A stretch of 64,000 bases of DNA from Rheinheimera faecalis (GCF_021290965.1 NZ_JAJOYT010000002.1:62001-126000); one strand, 5' to 3'; numbered from the stretch's first letter, positions 35,036 through 44,518 are shown. Notes: a model not told the origin generated them from the sequence alone. Made by a program: numbers and translations.

Positions 35036-36502
35036 TTGATACATTACAGAAAACAATTGAGTGTAGCTGGCGTGCTCTTTTTGCTGGCCTCTTGTCAGCA
35101 GGTGCCACCTGAGCCGCAACCAGAACAAGGTAAAAGCTGGCTGGCTGGTGATCACCATGTGCATACCCATTACAGCGTGAAATGGGATAACTCGGTTTTT
35201 CCGCCAGCGCCGATTTTAGGCGGCGATGCTAAATATTCGATTCCACTAAATGCGCAAATGGCTTCACATTATGGCTTAAGCTGGATGGTGATTACCGATC
35301 ACGGTGGGCCAAATCGCGCCAAACTGGCGTTGGAGCAGGCTTACCCTGAACTTGTGGCTTCACGTAAAGCTTTACCGCAGATTTTGCAATTTTACGGTAT
35401 GGAGTTTGATGTGCCTGGCAATAGCCCAGGCGGTCGCCATGCCAGTTTTATTATGCCGCACAGGCCAACAGAAGCAGAGCAGTTGTATCAAATCGAAAGC
35501 CGCTACAACGGCCGTCAGGGTGTACCGCCAGGGCCGGAAAAAGCTGAAGACGGCTTTATGCTGCAAGCCTTAAAAGCCATGAATGAATTACCGGATAAGC
35601 CTTTGCTGCTTGTGAATCATCCGGCGCGTTTAGCCACTGGCTTTCGGCAGTACAACAAAGTGACACCTGCGCAATTACGTGACTGGCAGGATACAGCACC
35701 TGATGTAGTGATTGGTATGACAGGAGCCGAAGGCCATCAGGCTGCAACTTTAAATCCGGATGGCAGCTCTGACCCAACCGCCATTCGCGGCGAATACCCT
35801 GATTACCCTACTATGGGTGGCTACGATCAGATGACAGCTCGTTTAGGTGGGGTTTGGGATAGTTTACTCAGCGAAGGCCGGTCTTGGTGGGTGACAGGAG
35901 TGTCAGACAGCCATGGTCATTACACTGATGGCTGGGCCGACTTCTGGCCTGGCCAATACGCCAAAACTTATGTTTATGCGGATAAAAACTACGACAGTAT
36001 TTTTGCAGCACTCAAAGCTGGCCAGGTTTTTGTCACGACTGGCGATTTAATTGATGCGCTCTTTGTAGAAGTGGCAGTAAAAAACTCAGCTAACACCGCC
36101 ACAGCGGGTCAGACACTCACAGTAAAACCTGACGATGAGCTGGTGCTGCGGGTGCGTTTTCGTGACCCCACTAGCAACAACGGCGGCGGTTTTAACCCAG
36201 AAGTACAACGAGTGGATCTGATTCAGGGGCTTATCAAAGGCCCGGCAGTACAGCGCAATAGCGACGAAGCACCGGATACCAAAGTCGCTAAACGTTTTTA
36301 TCCAGCCGACTGGAGCATTAAAGACGGCTACAGCCAGTTTGAGCTGCCACTGGGTAAATTCAGCGCCAGCCAGTATTTACGTTTGCGTGGCACCAACAAT
36401 AAAAACGAGCTGGAGCCAGAAGCTGATGCCAAAGGTGAAAACCCATGGTTTGATTTGTGGTTTTACAGCAATCCGGTGTTTATTCAAGTGGTTCAAGACT
36501 AA
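35036..36502 (+). CDS. PHP-domain (CehA/McbA-like) metallohydrolase lipoprotein
   Basis: A 488-residue lipoprotein (lipobox LASC, Cys20). It has a PHP-type metal site: GDHHVHTHYS (38-47) and ITDHGG (86-91), with further His residues in LLVNHPAR and GVSDSHGHY. This matches the CehA/McbA branch of the PHP superfamily, which hydrolyses phosphoesters, carbamates or related esters. The only plausible start is TTG at 35036, behind AAGGAT. A C-terminal beta-rich domain follows the metal domain. Its position after a TonB receptor suggests periplasmic processing of the imported ligand, which is inference. Confidence 0.82.
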   Translation: MIHYRKQLSVAGVLFLLASCQQVPPEPQPEQGKSWLAGDHHVHTHYSVKWDNSVFPPAPILGGDAKYSIPLNAQMASHYGLSWMVITDHGGPNRAKLALEQAYPELVASRKALPQILQFYGMEFDVPGNSPGGRHASFIMPHRPTEAEQLYQIESRYNGRQGVPPGPEKAEDGFMLQALKAMNELPDKPLLLVNHPARLATGFRQYNKVTPAQLRDWQDTAPDVVIGMTGAEGHQAATLNPDGSSDPTAIRGEYPDYPTMGGYDQMTARLGGVWDSLLSEGRSWWVTGVSDSHGHYTDGWADFWPGQYAKTYVYADKNYDSIFAALKAGQVFVTTGDLIDALFVEVAVKNSANTATAGQTLTVKPDDELVLRVRFRDPTSNNGGGFNPEVQRVDLIQGLIKGPAVQRNSDEAPDTKVAKRFYPADWSIKDGYSQFELPLGKFSASQYLRLRGTNNKNELEPEADAKGENPWFDLWFYSNPVFIQVVQD

Positions 36503-36514
36503 GCTCAATCCGGC

Positions 36515-36874
36515 TTAGTCTTTAGACTCTGACCAAACAGCAAACTCATTGCCGCTGGGTTCGGTAAAGTGAAAACGGCAACCGCCCGGGAAGTCAAAAA
36601 TAGGCTTAATCACAATGCCACCATGCTGCTGTACTTTGGCTAAAGTGGCCTTGATATTTGCGCTGTAAAACACCAATAATGCTCCGCCTGTTGCACTGGT
36701 GGAGCATTGTTCTGAACGGAAAAATCCACCGTCTAAACCTTGATCGGAAAAGGCGACATAATCAGGGCCATAGTCGACAAAACTCCAGTCAAAAGCAGCG
36801 CTAAAAAATGCTTTGGTAGCGGTTAAATCTTTGGCGGGAAATTCGACGTAGTTTAATTTTCCGTCTTTGTTCAT
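36515..36874 (-). CDS. VOC/glyoxalase family protein
   Basis: A 119-residue protein with a single vicinal-oxygen-chelate fold: NYVEFPAKDLTATKAFFSAAFDW at the start and FHFTEPSGNEFAVWSE at the end carry the usual metal-ligand positions. Such proteins include glyoxalases, dioxygenases and antibiotic-binding proteins. Nothing here shows the substrate. It converges on the PHP lipoprotein gene and is separated by 40 bases from the HD-domain gene on the same strand. Confidence 0.85.
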   Translation of the reverse strand: MNKDGKLNYVEFPAKDLTATKAFFSAAFDWSFVDYGPDYVAFSDQGLDGGFFRSEQCSTSATGGALLVFYSANIKATLAKVQQHGGIVIKPIFDFPGGCRFHFTEPSGNEFAVWSESKD

Positions 36875-36914
36875 TGTGCATTTCCTTTATTTAAAAACCA
36901 GTGCAGTCACTACC

Positions 36915-37472
36915 TTACCATTTAAACATCGGCAGTGGTTTGAGTGGATGCTTTACAAAATGAGCCGCAGAAAGTTGCACCAGTCGCCAGTGAAAACCAG
37001 CAGTGGGGAAGGTTTGATACAAAGCCCGCAGCAGAGCTCTGTCTAAACCAAAATTGAGCAAACCCAGTGAAACATCTGTCCAGTCCGCCTTGCGAAAAGC
37101 CTCAGCCAGTTTATTGTCGTCACAGGCTGTGACCTTGTGATGTTCACTGATCAATAAACTGATATCCGCCGACCAGTCCGACAGCCCTTGTTGCTGCAGA
37201 TAGTGCTGAGCTAAAGCCACGGACGGATCTATATAGTCGAAGTTATGGCAGACCCAGATCGCCAGATCATGAAAAGCACAGGCTATAGCTATTTTTTCCA
37301 GCGACTGCTCTGAGTGATCCGAATGCCAAAACGCCAGATTCAGCACTCTGTAACAGTGGTGGCGATAGGCGGTGAAATCCTTGCCTATGTCCTGTTGATA
37401 GTTGTGCAGCAGCAGGTCCAGCAAATCATGTTGAGCGATAATATTCACTGGTTTTTGCACCTTAGGCTCCAT
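36915..37472 (-). CDS. HD-domain-like hydrolase, uncharacterised
   Basis: A 185-residue protein with a helical HD-type metal pattern: His38/His39 in YRHHCYRVL, His68-Asp69 in AFHDLAIW and a later SEHH. HD-domain proteins are metal-dependent phosphohydrolases acting on nucleotides. I do not recognise the subfamily, and the cellular role is unknown. It lies immediately downstream of the XRE-DUF805 gene, six bases apart, so the two are probably cotranscribed. Confidence 0.68.
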   Translation of the reverse strand: MEPKVQKPVNIIAQHDLLDLLLHNYQQDIGKDFTAYRHHCYRVLNLAFWHSDHSEQSLEKIAIACAFHDLAIWVCHNFDYIDPSVALAQHYLQQQGLSDWSADISLLISEHHKVTACDDNKLAEAFRKADWTDVSLGLLNFGLDRALLRALYQTFPTAGFHWRLVQLSAAHFVKHPLKPLPMFKW

Positions 37473-37478
37473 TTCTTT

Positions 37479-38033
37479 TTATGCCCGGCTGTCCGCCGTG
37501 GGCGGAGCGGACAAGCTAGGTTGTATGCTGTCTTTGGCCATAAAAAACAATACCACCACAAAGCCAAAAGGCACCAGATACATCAGTTGCCACCAGACAT
37601 TTTGCCCTGCGTCATTCAGTCTGCGTGTACCCACAGCCAAAAATGGCAGCAGGATAAGTACAGTGACAAACTGCCTTAAAACAGGGCTGATAATTTCGGC
37701 CAGAGCACTGATCAGCAACACAAAAACTAAAAACCACCAATACTGATACTTGCTGGCCGTACCGGAAAAATCAGCAAATTGCACAAAGCAGTCTTTGACT
37801 ACTGAAAGTGGAGCGGGAATTATAACTCCTGATGTTTCGGAGCTCAGAAGCAGGCTGCTGGCATCCACTGCAAAAACAGCGGCCAACGCCCGCACTGATT
37901 CAATGGATGCATTGCCGGTATTTTCCAGCCGCTGAATAGTACGCAGGTTCAGGTCACAAGCGGCTGCCAGTTGCTCCTGTGACCATTGCTTGTCAGCTCT
38001 TAATTTTTTTACCAGTTCTGCATTAATTTTCAT
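37479..38033 (-). CDS. XRE-type HTH fused to DUF805-like membrane domain
   Basis: A 184-residue fusion. Residues about 3-60 form a Cro/XRE helix-turn-helix (WSQEQLAAACDLNLRTIQRL). The rest is a DUF805-like membrane domain with about three hydrophobic segments (near 90-175) and the family motif GTRRLNDAGQNVWWQL. The start at 38033 matches the usual XRE start; in-frame ATGs at 38051 and 38078 are possible. A DNA-binding domain tethered to the membrane suggests a membrane-state-responsive regulator, but no target is known. Confidence 0.8.
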   Translation of the reverse strand: MKINAELVKKLRADKQWSQEQLAAACDLNLRTIQRLENTGNASIESVRALAAVFAVDASSLLLSSETSGVIIPAPLSVVKDCFVQFADFSGTASKYQYWWFLVFVLLISALAEIISPVLRQFVTVLILLPFLAVGTRRLNDAGQNVWWQLMYLVPFGFVVVLFFMAKDSIQPSLSAPPTADSRA

Positions 38034-38127
38034 TGCTTCGATACCTTGCATTGACCAATAGGCGCAAAGATAACTCAAAAAACGGCTGCAGGTTACGGCA
38101 CTAGCACGACAGCTTTACGACAGCACG

Positions 38128-39321
38128 CTATTTCACTGTCGTTGGCTGCCAAAAGCTTTTATTGCCATATTCCCAATGCCATGGCAAACCTGTGGGGCCA
38201 AGAATAAAGTCTACCAAATAAGGAATCGCAGTTTCGGCGCGTAAGTCATTGCCCAATATGACTACACAACGTTGGCTGGCCTCCAGACACACCAGCATAT
38301 TGCCAGTTGAATCATTGTGACCGCCTTTAAAAAAGCCTTTACCTTGAGGGCCTTCAAATACAACGACTCCAAGACCTGCATATAAATCAGGCAACTGTTG
38401 TTCAGTTGGCACTTCGGCCTGTAAGGTCGGGAATTGGCTTAAAGTGGTGATTTTTAATTGTGGTCTGGTCAACTCCTGCCGGGCTTTTTCGCTTAACAGT
38501 TCACCCTTCACTATAGCTGCTGCCAGTTTTGCCATATCGGCAATACTGCTATCAAGTGAACCTGCTGCTCTGACTCTGCTTCTGTCGTCGTGCGGTTCAA
38601 TTTTACCTTCTATAGTCCAGCCATCTGCGGTTCGGCCAGTAAAATCATCCCGCCAGATCATACTGCTATTGTTCATGCCCAAAGGCTGAAACAGGCGTTT
38701 TTGCATTTCCTGACCTATATCCAGACCCAGGCCTTGTTCCAGCACAAACTGCAATAAAATAATGCCATCACCTGAATAGGCATAAAGGCTGCCAGGCTGG
38801 AAATGAAAACGTAATTTACCGTCAGGCTCCAGAAAACCAAAATTGGCAAAGCCCGAGGCGTGGTTCAACAGCATACGGGGTGTAATACTGCGCCAGCGTT
38901 CATCTCCGGCTAAATCACTCCAGCGTGCATACAAATCTTCAGTTTTACTGTCGACATACTCAGGCAGTGCCTTAGGCAGATACTGGCTGATTGGGGTATC
39001 CAACTCAACAATGCCTTCTTCTGCCAGTTGCAGAACCAGATAAGCAAAAGCGCTTTTGGTCAGTGATGCCGCATACATAATGCTTTCCGTAGTTAACGCG
39101 TCTTCTTTGGCATTCCGATTGCCATAGACTGAAACCTGAGTCACAACCCCCGCATCAATGACCGCCAACGCCAGACCCTGAGCTGAGGTTTCGCTCATCA
39201 TTTGCTTTACTGCTGCGTCAATTTCCTGCTGTGATTTCAGCTCTGCAGCAGCTGGTGGCTCTGTGGATGAACAGCCTAGAAGGGCAGTGAAGGTCAAGGC
39301 TAAGGCAGTATTTTTCATCAA
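38128..39321 (-). CDS. Serine hydrolase / class C beta-lactamase-like lipoprotein
   Basis: A 397-residue protein of the beta-lactamase/penicillin-binding serine hydrolase superfamily (COG1680). A lipoprotein signal ends in LLGC (Cys17). The catalytic SxxK is SLTK (86-89). A YSG motif in SLYAYSGDG stands where YxN is found in class C enzymes, and KGGHN serves as the third box. These proteins more often act as esterases or D-amino-acid peptidases than as lactamases. It heads a run of minus-strand genes of varied function. Confidence 0.85.
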   Translation of the reverse strand: MMKNTALALTFTALLGCSSTEPPAAAELKSQQEIDAAVKQMMSETSAQGLALAVIDAGVVTQVSVYGNRNAKEDALTTESIMYAASLTKSAFAYLVLQLAEEGIVELDTPISQYLPKALPEYVDSKTEDLYARWSDLAGDERWRSITPRMLLNHASGFANFGFLEPDGKLRFHFQPGSLYAYSGDGIILLQFVLEQGLGLDIGQEMQKRLFQPLGMNNSSMIWRDDFTGRTADGWTIEGKIEPHDDRSRVRAAGSLDSSIADMAKLAAAIVKGELLSEKARQELTRPQLKITTLSQFPTLQAEVPTEQQLPDLYAGLGVVVFEGPQGKGFFKGGHNDSTGNMLVCLEASQRCVVILGNDLRAETAIPYLVDFILGPTGLPWHWEYGNKSFWQPTTVK

Positions 39322-39345
39322 GGCAATCTCCTTTTGCGTGTTGTG

Positions 39346-39720
39346 TCAGCGCTTTTCTTCCATCAGGCCTATTAAGTTACCGTCAGGGTCTTTCAGAAAA
39401 CCTATCCATAGCTGGTGGTCCGGCATTTGAGCTGCAAGTTGTGGCGCTCTTTCGCCTAAAGCGCCTAGTTCTAAAGCTTTCGCATAAAACTTTTCTATCT
39501 CTGTAGTTTTAAAATAAGGGATAGAGTTTTTGCCAATCTCACCTGCACCTTGTGGGGTGCTTAGCATCAGGCGGGTGTCGCCACATAACACAAAAGCCAG
39601 CTGTTCTGTCGGAGCAAACAGAAACTGCAGCCCCAGCACCTCTGTATAAAATGGCAATGAAAGCTGCACATCTTTAACTGTGATGGCAAGTTGGCCTAAT
39701 CCAATGATTTTATTTTCCAT
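39346..39720 (-). CDS. VOC family protein
   Basis: A 124-residue glyoxalase/bleomycin-resistance-fold protein beginning IIGLGQLAITVKDVQLSLPF with YTEVLGLQF following, and ending WIGFLKDPDGNLIGLMEE. The expected metal-ligand glutamates near the end are present. The function is not assignable. It sits 25 bases upstream of the serine hydrolase gene on the same strand. Confidence 0.85.
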   Translation of the reverse strand: MENKIIGLGQLAITVKDVQLSLPFYTEVLGLQFLFAPTEQLAFVLCGDTRLMLSTPQGAGEIGKNSIPYFKTTEIEKFYAKALELGALGERAPQLAAQMPDHQLWIGFLKDPDGNLIGLMEEKR

Positions 39721-39749
39721 AGCTAATTCCTGTTTTTAGTGTCGGCTTA

Positions 39750-40181
39750 TCACCAATCCGTTCTTTCTGGCTGTATCCGCCGTGCCAGCAAAATACCCAG
39801 CCAGGCCATCGGCAGATAGGCCACTATCAGATCCAGCGCAATAAACCAGGTGGGTGCTGGGATCATAAAACTTGCAGCTATACCACCACAAAGGAAAAAT
39901 ACGCCAATCACATAAGCAAAACGGTTTTTATGGCTAGCCGCTATAAGGTAAGCAACCACAGCTCCGGCCAAAGTGCCAAGGGCATGCGCCAGAAAGGGCA
40001 TAATAAAATGTTTGGGTTCAAATAAATCTATACCCAAACTCAGGCTTTCGGTGTTTGTGACATCAACGCCAGCAGGAGGAGGGATCAGCATAGGGCTAAT
40101 GCTGACAAGCGCCATATTGACGGCAGCGCCAGCCATTACACCCAAAAGGATAGCGAGCAGATTTCGAACCAGATTAAGCAT
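39750..40181 (-). CDS. Hypothetical membrane protein, four helices
   Basis: A 143-residue protein with about four hydrophobic segments (near 5-28, 55-80, 85-105 and 112-133) and an arginine-rich end. No family is recognised. The start at 40181 is preferred to an ATG ten codons upstream because a GGAG ribosome binding site lies eight bases before it. It is probably part of a transcription unit with the neighbouring small genes. Confidence 0.6.
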   Translation of the reverse strand: MLNLVRNLLAILLGVMAGAAVNMALVSISPMLIPPPAGVDVTNTESLSLGIDLFEPKHFIMPFLAHALGTLAGAVVAYLIAASHKNRFAYVIGVFFLCGGIAASFMIPAPTWFIALDLIVAYLPMAWLGILLARRIQPERTDW

Positions 40182-40234
40182 GATAATGCTCCACAGGGAC
40201 TTGTTTAGCATTTAAGTTAGATGAGTTATGGCTG

Positions 40235-40618
40235 CTAATCAATGACATGTCCAACAGCGGCATAAATCAAAGCTAAAGCTAAAACCACAGACACTACACC
40301 TATAAAACGAAAGTAGTTTTTGCAGCTATTAGCCGACTGAACTGCAAATTTTTTATGTAGTGCCGGAGGTGTTAACGCCAAACCAGCACCTACCAATAAT
40401 AAAACTGAACCTATGATCTTAAATAACAATGGAAACTGAGTTTCTGTTGCGTAGCTGACAAAAATGCCTCCGGCAATCAGCCGGCTAATAATTTCAAAAG
40501 GATGGAAATAAGGCTGCTCGCTAAAGTTGATGACGCCTTGGGCAAAGGCATATGGCCTGAACAACATCATCAGGCTGAAGAAAAGCATTAACAGGCCAAA
40601 AACAGCAATAAAATACAT
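40235..40618 (-). CDS. Hypothetical membrane protein, 127 aa
   Basis: A 127-residue protein with three to four hydrophobic segments starting MYFIAVFGLLMLFFSLMMLF. I do not recognise the family. It is preceded on the same strand by the GST gene, whose stop lies 27 bases away, and a modest ribosome binding site (GGAAAG) is present. Confidence 0.6.
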   Translation of the reverse strand: MYFIAVFGLLMLFFSLMMLFRPYAFAQGVINFSEQPYFHPFEIISRLIAGGIFVSYATETQFPLLFKIIGSVLLLVGAGLALTPPALHKKFAVQSANSCKNYFRFIGVVSVVLALALIYAAVGHVID

Positions 40619-40645
40619 GGCTTTCCTTTCGTTGAACCTGGCAGG

Positions 40646-41275
40646 TTAAGGGATGCCGTTGCTACCAAAGCGCTGAAAGCCCGGGCGCAAACTGAGTTTT
40701 TGATAGTAGGCTGCCACAGCAGGGAGCTCAGGCCGCTGCATTGGTGTCATCAACCATCTGTTTACCGACAAACCCAGCACTATATCTGCCAGCGTAAATT
40801 CAGCTCCAGTAATGTACTGCGCTGTTTTTGCTAAGGCTGCGTCCAGAATATGCATCTTTTGATTCCAGGCTTCGATACTGTGAGTTGCAGCCGCTTCATC
40901 TGCATAAGCGGGGCTTTTTCTCACCAGATGCATAAAAGCGTAACGCCATGAGTTATTTAGCTCTGTACTCTGCCAGTCCATCCACTGTTCAACCAAAGCC
41001 CTTTGCCTGACAGACTCCGGCAATAGTTCTTTTTGCTGGTGCTGGTATTGTGTAGCTAAGTACCGACAGATGGTATTGGACTCCCACAAAACAAAATCAC
41101 CATCAAGTAATACAGGCACCAGCGCATTAGGATTCAGCGCTTTAAACGCTTCTGTTTCAGTGGATTGAAAACCAGAACCCCATTCTTCCTGTTCATAGTT
41201 CAGTTGAAGTTCTGCACAGGTCCACAGCACTTTACGCACATTGATGGATGAAGATTTTCCTAAAATTTTTAGCAT
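40646..41275 (-). CDS. Glutathione S-transferase family protein
   Basis: A 209-residue GST. The N-terminal thioredoxin-like domain starts MLKILGKSSSINVRKVLW, with a serine pair in the catalytic position and NPNALVPVLLDGDFVLWESN carrying the cis-proline and the glutathione-binding Glu-Ser. The C-terminal helical domain includes FTLADIVLGLSVNRW, the usual N-cap box. It is likely a cytosolic detoxification enzyme with unknown acceptor. Confidence 0.9.
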   Translation of the reverse strand: MLKILGKSSSINVRKVLWTCAELQLNYEQEEWGSGFQSTETEAFKALNPNALVPVLLDGDFVLWESNTICRYLATQYQHQQKELLPESVRQRALVEQWMDWQSTELNNSWRYAFMHLVRKSPAYADEAAATHSIEAWNQKMHILDAALAKTAQYITGAEFTLADIVLGLSVNRWLMTPMQRPELPAVAAYYQKLSLRPGFQRFGSNGIP

Positions 41276-41348
41276 GGCCAGCTCTTGATTTGGATGTTTT
41301 TCATAGCAGTTTTAACTCACTGCTCGTTATCAATCACCAGCAACAGCG

Positions 41349-41381
41349 CTCACAAGTGCAGCTCAAGGCCATACTTGTGAG
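41349..41381. repeat. Inverted repeat between the GST and DUF885 genes
   Basis: CTCACAAGT (41349-41357) and ACTTGTGAG (41373-41381) form a 9-bp stem with a 15-base loop. It lies downstream of the DUF885 stop codon on the minus strand and has no T tract. It may be a weak terminator or a processing site. Confidence 0.45.
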
Positions 41382-41407
41382 GCAGACCGCGCTGAAACGC
41401 TCACTAC

Positions 41408-43192
41408 TTACTTAACAGCAGCGGCCTTGCTAATAAAACGATCCATTTCTGCTTCCAGAATTTCCAGTGGCAAAGCGCCATTAGCTAATAGAGCGTCATG
41501 AAAAGCACGCAGGTCAAATTTGTTACCCAGTTTTTGCTCTGCTTTGGCTCGCAACTGGCGGATTTTAATTTCGCCCATCTTGTACGACAGCGCCTGACCT
41601 GGCCATGAAATATAACGATCTACTTCGGCTCTTACATTCGCTTGGGACAAAGAGGTGTTGTTGGACAGGAAATCCAGCGCTTGCTGGCGACTCCAGCCTT
41701 GGGAGTGAATACCTGTGTCTATGACTAAACGGCAAGCACGCCACATTTCATAACTCAGACGGCCAAATTGCTGATAGGCATTTTCATACAGGCCCATTTC
41801 CACACCAAGACGTTCGGCATACAAACCCCAGCCTTCGCCATAGGCACTTAAATACAGGTTACGGCGAAATTGCGGCACATTCTCAAGCTCTTGTGACAAA
41901 GCATTTTGTAAATGATGGCCAGGCACGGATTCGTGCAAAGTCAGCGCCACCAGTTCATACAGAGGACGCTGATCCAGCGAATCTGTATTGAGCCAATAAG
42001 CACCACCACGGATGCCACCAATAGCTGCAGGGTTATAAGAGGCCGTAGTGTAGTTAGGTGCTATTTCGGCTGGAACCGGCACCACACCATAAGGCAGGCG
42101 TGGCAGTTTGCCGAAAAACTCCGGCAGCTGGTAATCAATACGTTTAGCGATATAAGAGGCTTCTTTTAAGAGCTCACGTGGTGTTTTTGCATAAAATTGC
42201 GGATCAGTGCGCAGAAATTTGGTGAAGTCGGTGAAGCTGCCTTTAAAGCCGGTTTCTTTAATCAGTGCATCCATCTCGGTGCGGATACGTTTGACTTCCG
42301 ACAAGCCAATGTTGTGGATTTCTGCCGGATCCATATCCTGTGTCACATAGGTATTAATGGTATGGCGGTAATACGCCTTACCTTCTGGTAATTGTTCCGC
42401 TGCCAGACTCTCAGTTGCGGCCTGCATATAGTCGCCTTCAAGGAAGTCGGCTAAGCGGGCAAAAGCTGGCAAAGCGACCTGCTGAATAGCCTTCTTTGCA
42501 GCATTTTGTAATTGCTGTTGCTCACTTTGAGAAAATGCCGCTGGCAGTGTTTTAAAGGGTTCATACAAACTGCTTTGAGTCGGGTCGCTATACACCTGAG
42601 CGCGCACTGTAGGAGCTATGCCCTGAACCACAATTTTAGGTAATACAAAGCCGTCTTGAATACCAGTGCGCATATTGGCAATATTCTCGTCAAAGTAACG
42701 GCCAAAGTCATTGATGCGGGCTATGTAGTCCTGATAATCCGCGACTTTAGGCATAGACAGACCACTGCTGGCATCCAGAGCTGAGCTCCAGAAACTGTAA
42801 AAGGTATTGGCCGGAATGCGGTCAAGGAACAGCTTATTGGACTGGATCGAATTGCGCAGTACCCAGCCCAGCAGTTGATGATTGACGCGGTCTGAGTCTG
42901 TTAGTTGTTGTGGTTCAATGGCTTGCAGACGTTGCAGTAACACTTGTTCAGCCTTCAGCCGACGAGCACGATCTGCGGCTGTAACACCAGGCAGACGGTT
43001 GTTGTAACCAGCCAGTCCCATGCGGCCTGCGCTGACGGGGTCTTCCTGCAGGCTGTATTGCCAATGGTCATCTATAACTTTTTGCAGTTGCTCTGTCGCA
43101 GTAGCGGCTAAGGCGGAAGGTGCGAGCCAGAGTAGCGCCAGGCTAAGCAGGGAATGAGTAAAAAAAGACAATAATTTGCGGGACCTTAACAC
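41408..43192 (-). CDS. DUF885 family secreted metallohydrolase
   Basis: A 594-residue protein with a Sec signal (about 1-29, ending ALA) and the DUF885 domain over most of its length. The motif HESVPGHH (420-427), inside LTLHESVPGHHLQN, matches the metal-binding HExxxHH signature of this family. Relatives include secreted peptidases of the arginine/dipeptide type, but most are uncharacterised. The periplasm is the likely location. It lies just downstream of arsJ on the same strand, though its gap of over 110 bases suggests a separate unit. Confidence 0.88.
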   Translation of the reverse strand: MLRSRKLLSFFTHSLLSLALLWLAPSALAATATEQLQKVIDDHWQYSLQEDPVSAGRMGLAGYNNRLPGVTAADRARRLKAEQVLLQRLQAIEPQQLTDSDRVNHQLLGWVLRNSIQSNKLFLDRIPANTFYSFWSSALDASSGLSMPKVADYQDYIARINDFGRYFDENIANMRTGIQDGFVLPKIVVQGIAPTVRAQVYSDPTQSSLYEPFKTLPAAFSQSEQQQLQNAAKKAIQQVALPAFARLADFLEGDYMQAATESLAAEQLPEGKAYYRHTINTYVTQDMDPAEIHNIGLSEVKRIRTEMDALIKETGFKGSFTDFTKFLRTDPQFYAKTPRELLKEASYIAKRIDYQLPEFFGKLPRLPYGVVPVPAEIAPNYTTASYNPAAIGGIRGGAYWLNTDSLDQRPLYELVALTLHESVPGHHLQNALSQELENVPQFRRNLYLSAYGEGWGLYAERLGVEMGLYENAYQQFGRLSYEMWRACRLVIDTGIHSQGWSRQQALDFLSNNTSLSQANVRAEVDRYISWPGQALSYKMGEIKIRQLRAKAEQKLGNKFDLRAFHDALLANGALPLEILEAEMDRFISKAAAVK

Positions 43193-43309
43193 AGGTTTTC
43201 TCCAGACTGATCAATAAGCTGAGTTGTATAGCATCACCTTAGCATGACCCCTTTATCTGGTGGCAACTTCTAACCCGCGATTTAAACCTCACATCGCATT
43301 CTGTTTAGA

Positions 43310-44518
43310 TCAACGAAGGCTTACCTCTTTCGCCTTCGGTAAAAAACAGGACAACAGCACAGTCGCCAGAATAAAGCCGCTGGACCAGAACAGGCAGGTC
43401 TCCAGGCCCTGAGTTTGATACAAATAACCTGATAATACAGTGCCAATTAAGCGGCCCATGGCGTTGGCCATATAATAAAAACCGACGTCCAGCGATACAC
43501 CATCGGTTTTGGCGTAGCTAACAATCAGATAGCTATGCAAGGACGAATTGACCGCAAAGACAGCGCCGAATAACAGCAATACCGAGACTAACAAGGTTTC
43601 AGTCGGGAAGGGCAAAGGCAATAGTTTGGCCAATAGCGCTGGAATAATACAAAGTGCGGTGGCCCAGCCGACAGCAGCCCAACGCCCCGGAACTTTGCCG
43701 GAGCTTTTGCCTGTAATAAACGGGGCCAGGCTTTGTACCACACCATAACCAATAATCCACAACGCCAGAAAAGTGCCTATGGCCTGTTGGCTCCAGGCCA
43801 GTTGCTGGGCTAAAAACAGCGGCAGCGCTATAACAAACCATAAGTCGCGCGCGCCAAATAAAAACAAACGCGCCGCCGACAACAAGTTAATAGGGCCGCT
43901 TTTGGATAACATGTCTTTAAACTTGGGTTTGTAACTACTTTTGCCTAAGTCTTTTTTCAGCAAGACTAAACTCAGCAACCAAACCAGAGCTAAAGCGCCG
44001 GCCATAGTAGCTACTGCACCCTGAAAGCCGATTTGAGTTAACAAAAAACCGCCGATAAAAAAGCCAACCCCTTTTAGCGCATTTTTTGAGCCTGTCAGCA
44101 CAGCTATCCACTGATACAGCTTGCTTTGGGAGTCCTGCGGCACCAGTAATTTAATCGAGCTTTTCGCGCTCATTTTATTTAAGTCTTTGGCAACACCAGA
44201 CAAAGCCTGAGCGGCCATCACCCAGGGAACTATTAATAACTCCGCAGGAACCAATAACATCGACAGCGCTGCTATTTGTAAAAATAGCCCTATATTCATG
44301 GTTTTATTTAAACCAATACGAGCGCCCAGCCAGCCTCCAAAGAGGTTCGTCAGCACGCCAAACAGCTCGTAAAACACAAATAACGACGCTATTTCTAAAG
44401 GGCTGTAGCCGAGTTTATAAAAATGCAGCAGCACCAACATCCGCAAAGCGCCGTCGGTCAGGGTAAAAGCCCAGTAGTTGCCGGTCACAACCAGATACTG
44501 CTTTAGTGCTGTCTGCAT
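43310..44518 (-). CDS. arsJ: Organoarsenical efflux MFS transporter ArsJ
   Basis: ArsJ exports 1-arseno-3-phosphoglycerate, the unstable product made by its partner GAPDH from arsenate and glyceraldehyde 3-phosphate; breakdown outside the cell amounts to arsenate extrusion. The 402-residue protein is an MFS transporter with about 12 helices and the characteristic start LKQYLVVTGNYWAFTLTDGA and the segment GVAKDLNKMSAKSSIK. GAGG lies before the ATG at 44518. It is the last gene of the ars operon, 22 bases after the GAPDH gene. Confidence 0.93.
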   Translation of the reverse strand: MQTALKQYLVVTGNYWAFTLTDGALRMLVLLHFYKLGYSPLEIASLFVFYELFGVLTNLFGGWLGARIGLNKTMNIGLFLQIAALSMLLVPAELLIVPWVMAAQALSGVAKDLNKMSAKSSIKLLVPQDSQSKLYQWIAVLTGSKNALKGVGFFIGGFLLTQIGFQGAVATMAGALALVWLLSLVLLKKDLGKSSYKPKFKDMLSKSGPINLLSAARLFLFGARDLWFVIALPLFLAQQLAWSQQAIGTFLALWIIGYGVVQSLAPFITGKSSGKVPGRWAAVGWATALCIIPALLAKLLPLPFPTETLLVSVLLLFGAVFAVNSSLHSYLIVSYAKTDGVSLDVGFYYMANAMGRLIGTVLSGYLYQTQGLETCLFWSSGFILATVLLSCFLPKAKEVSLR

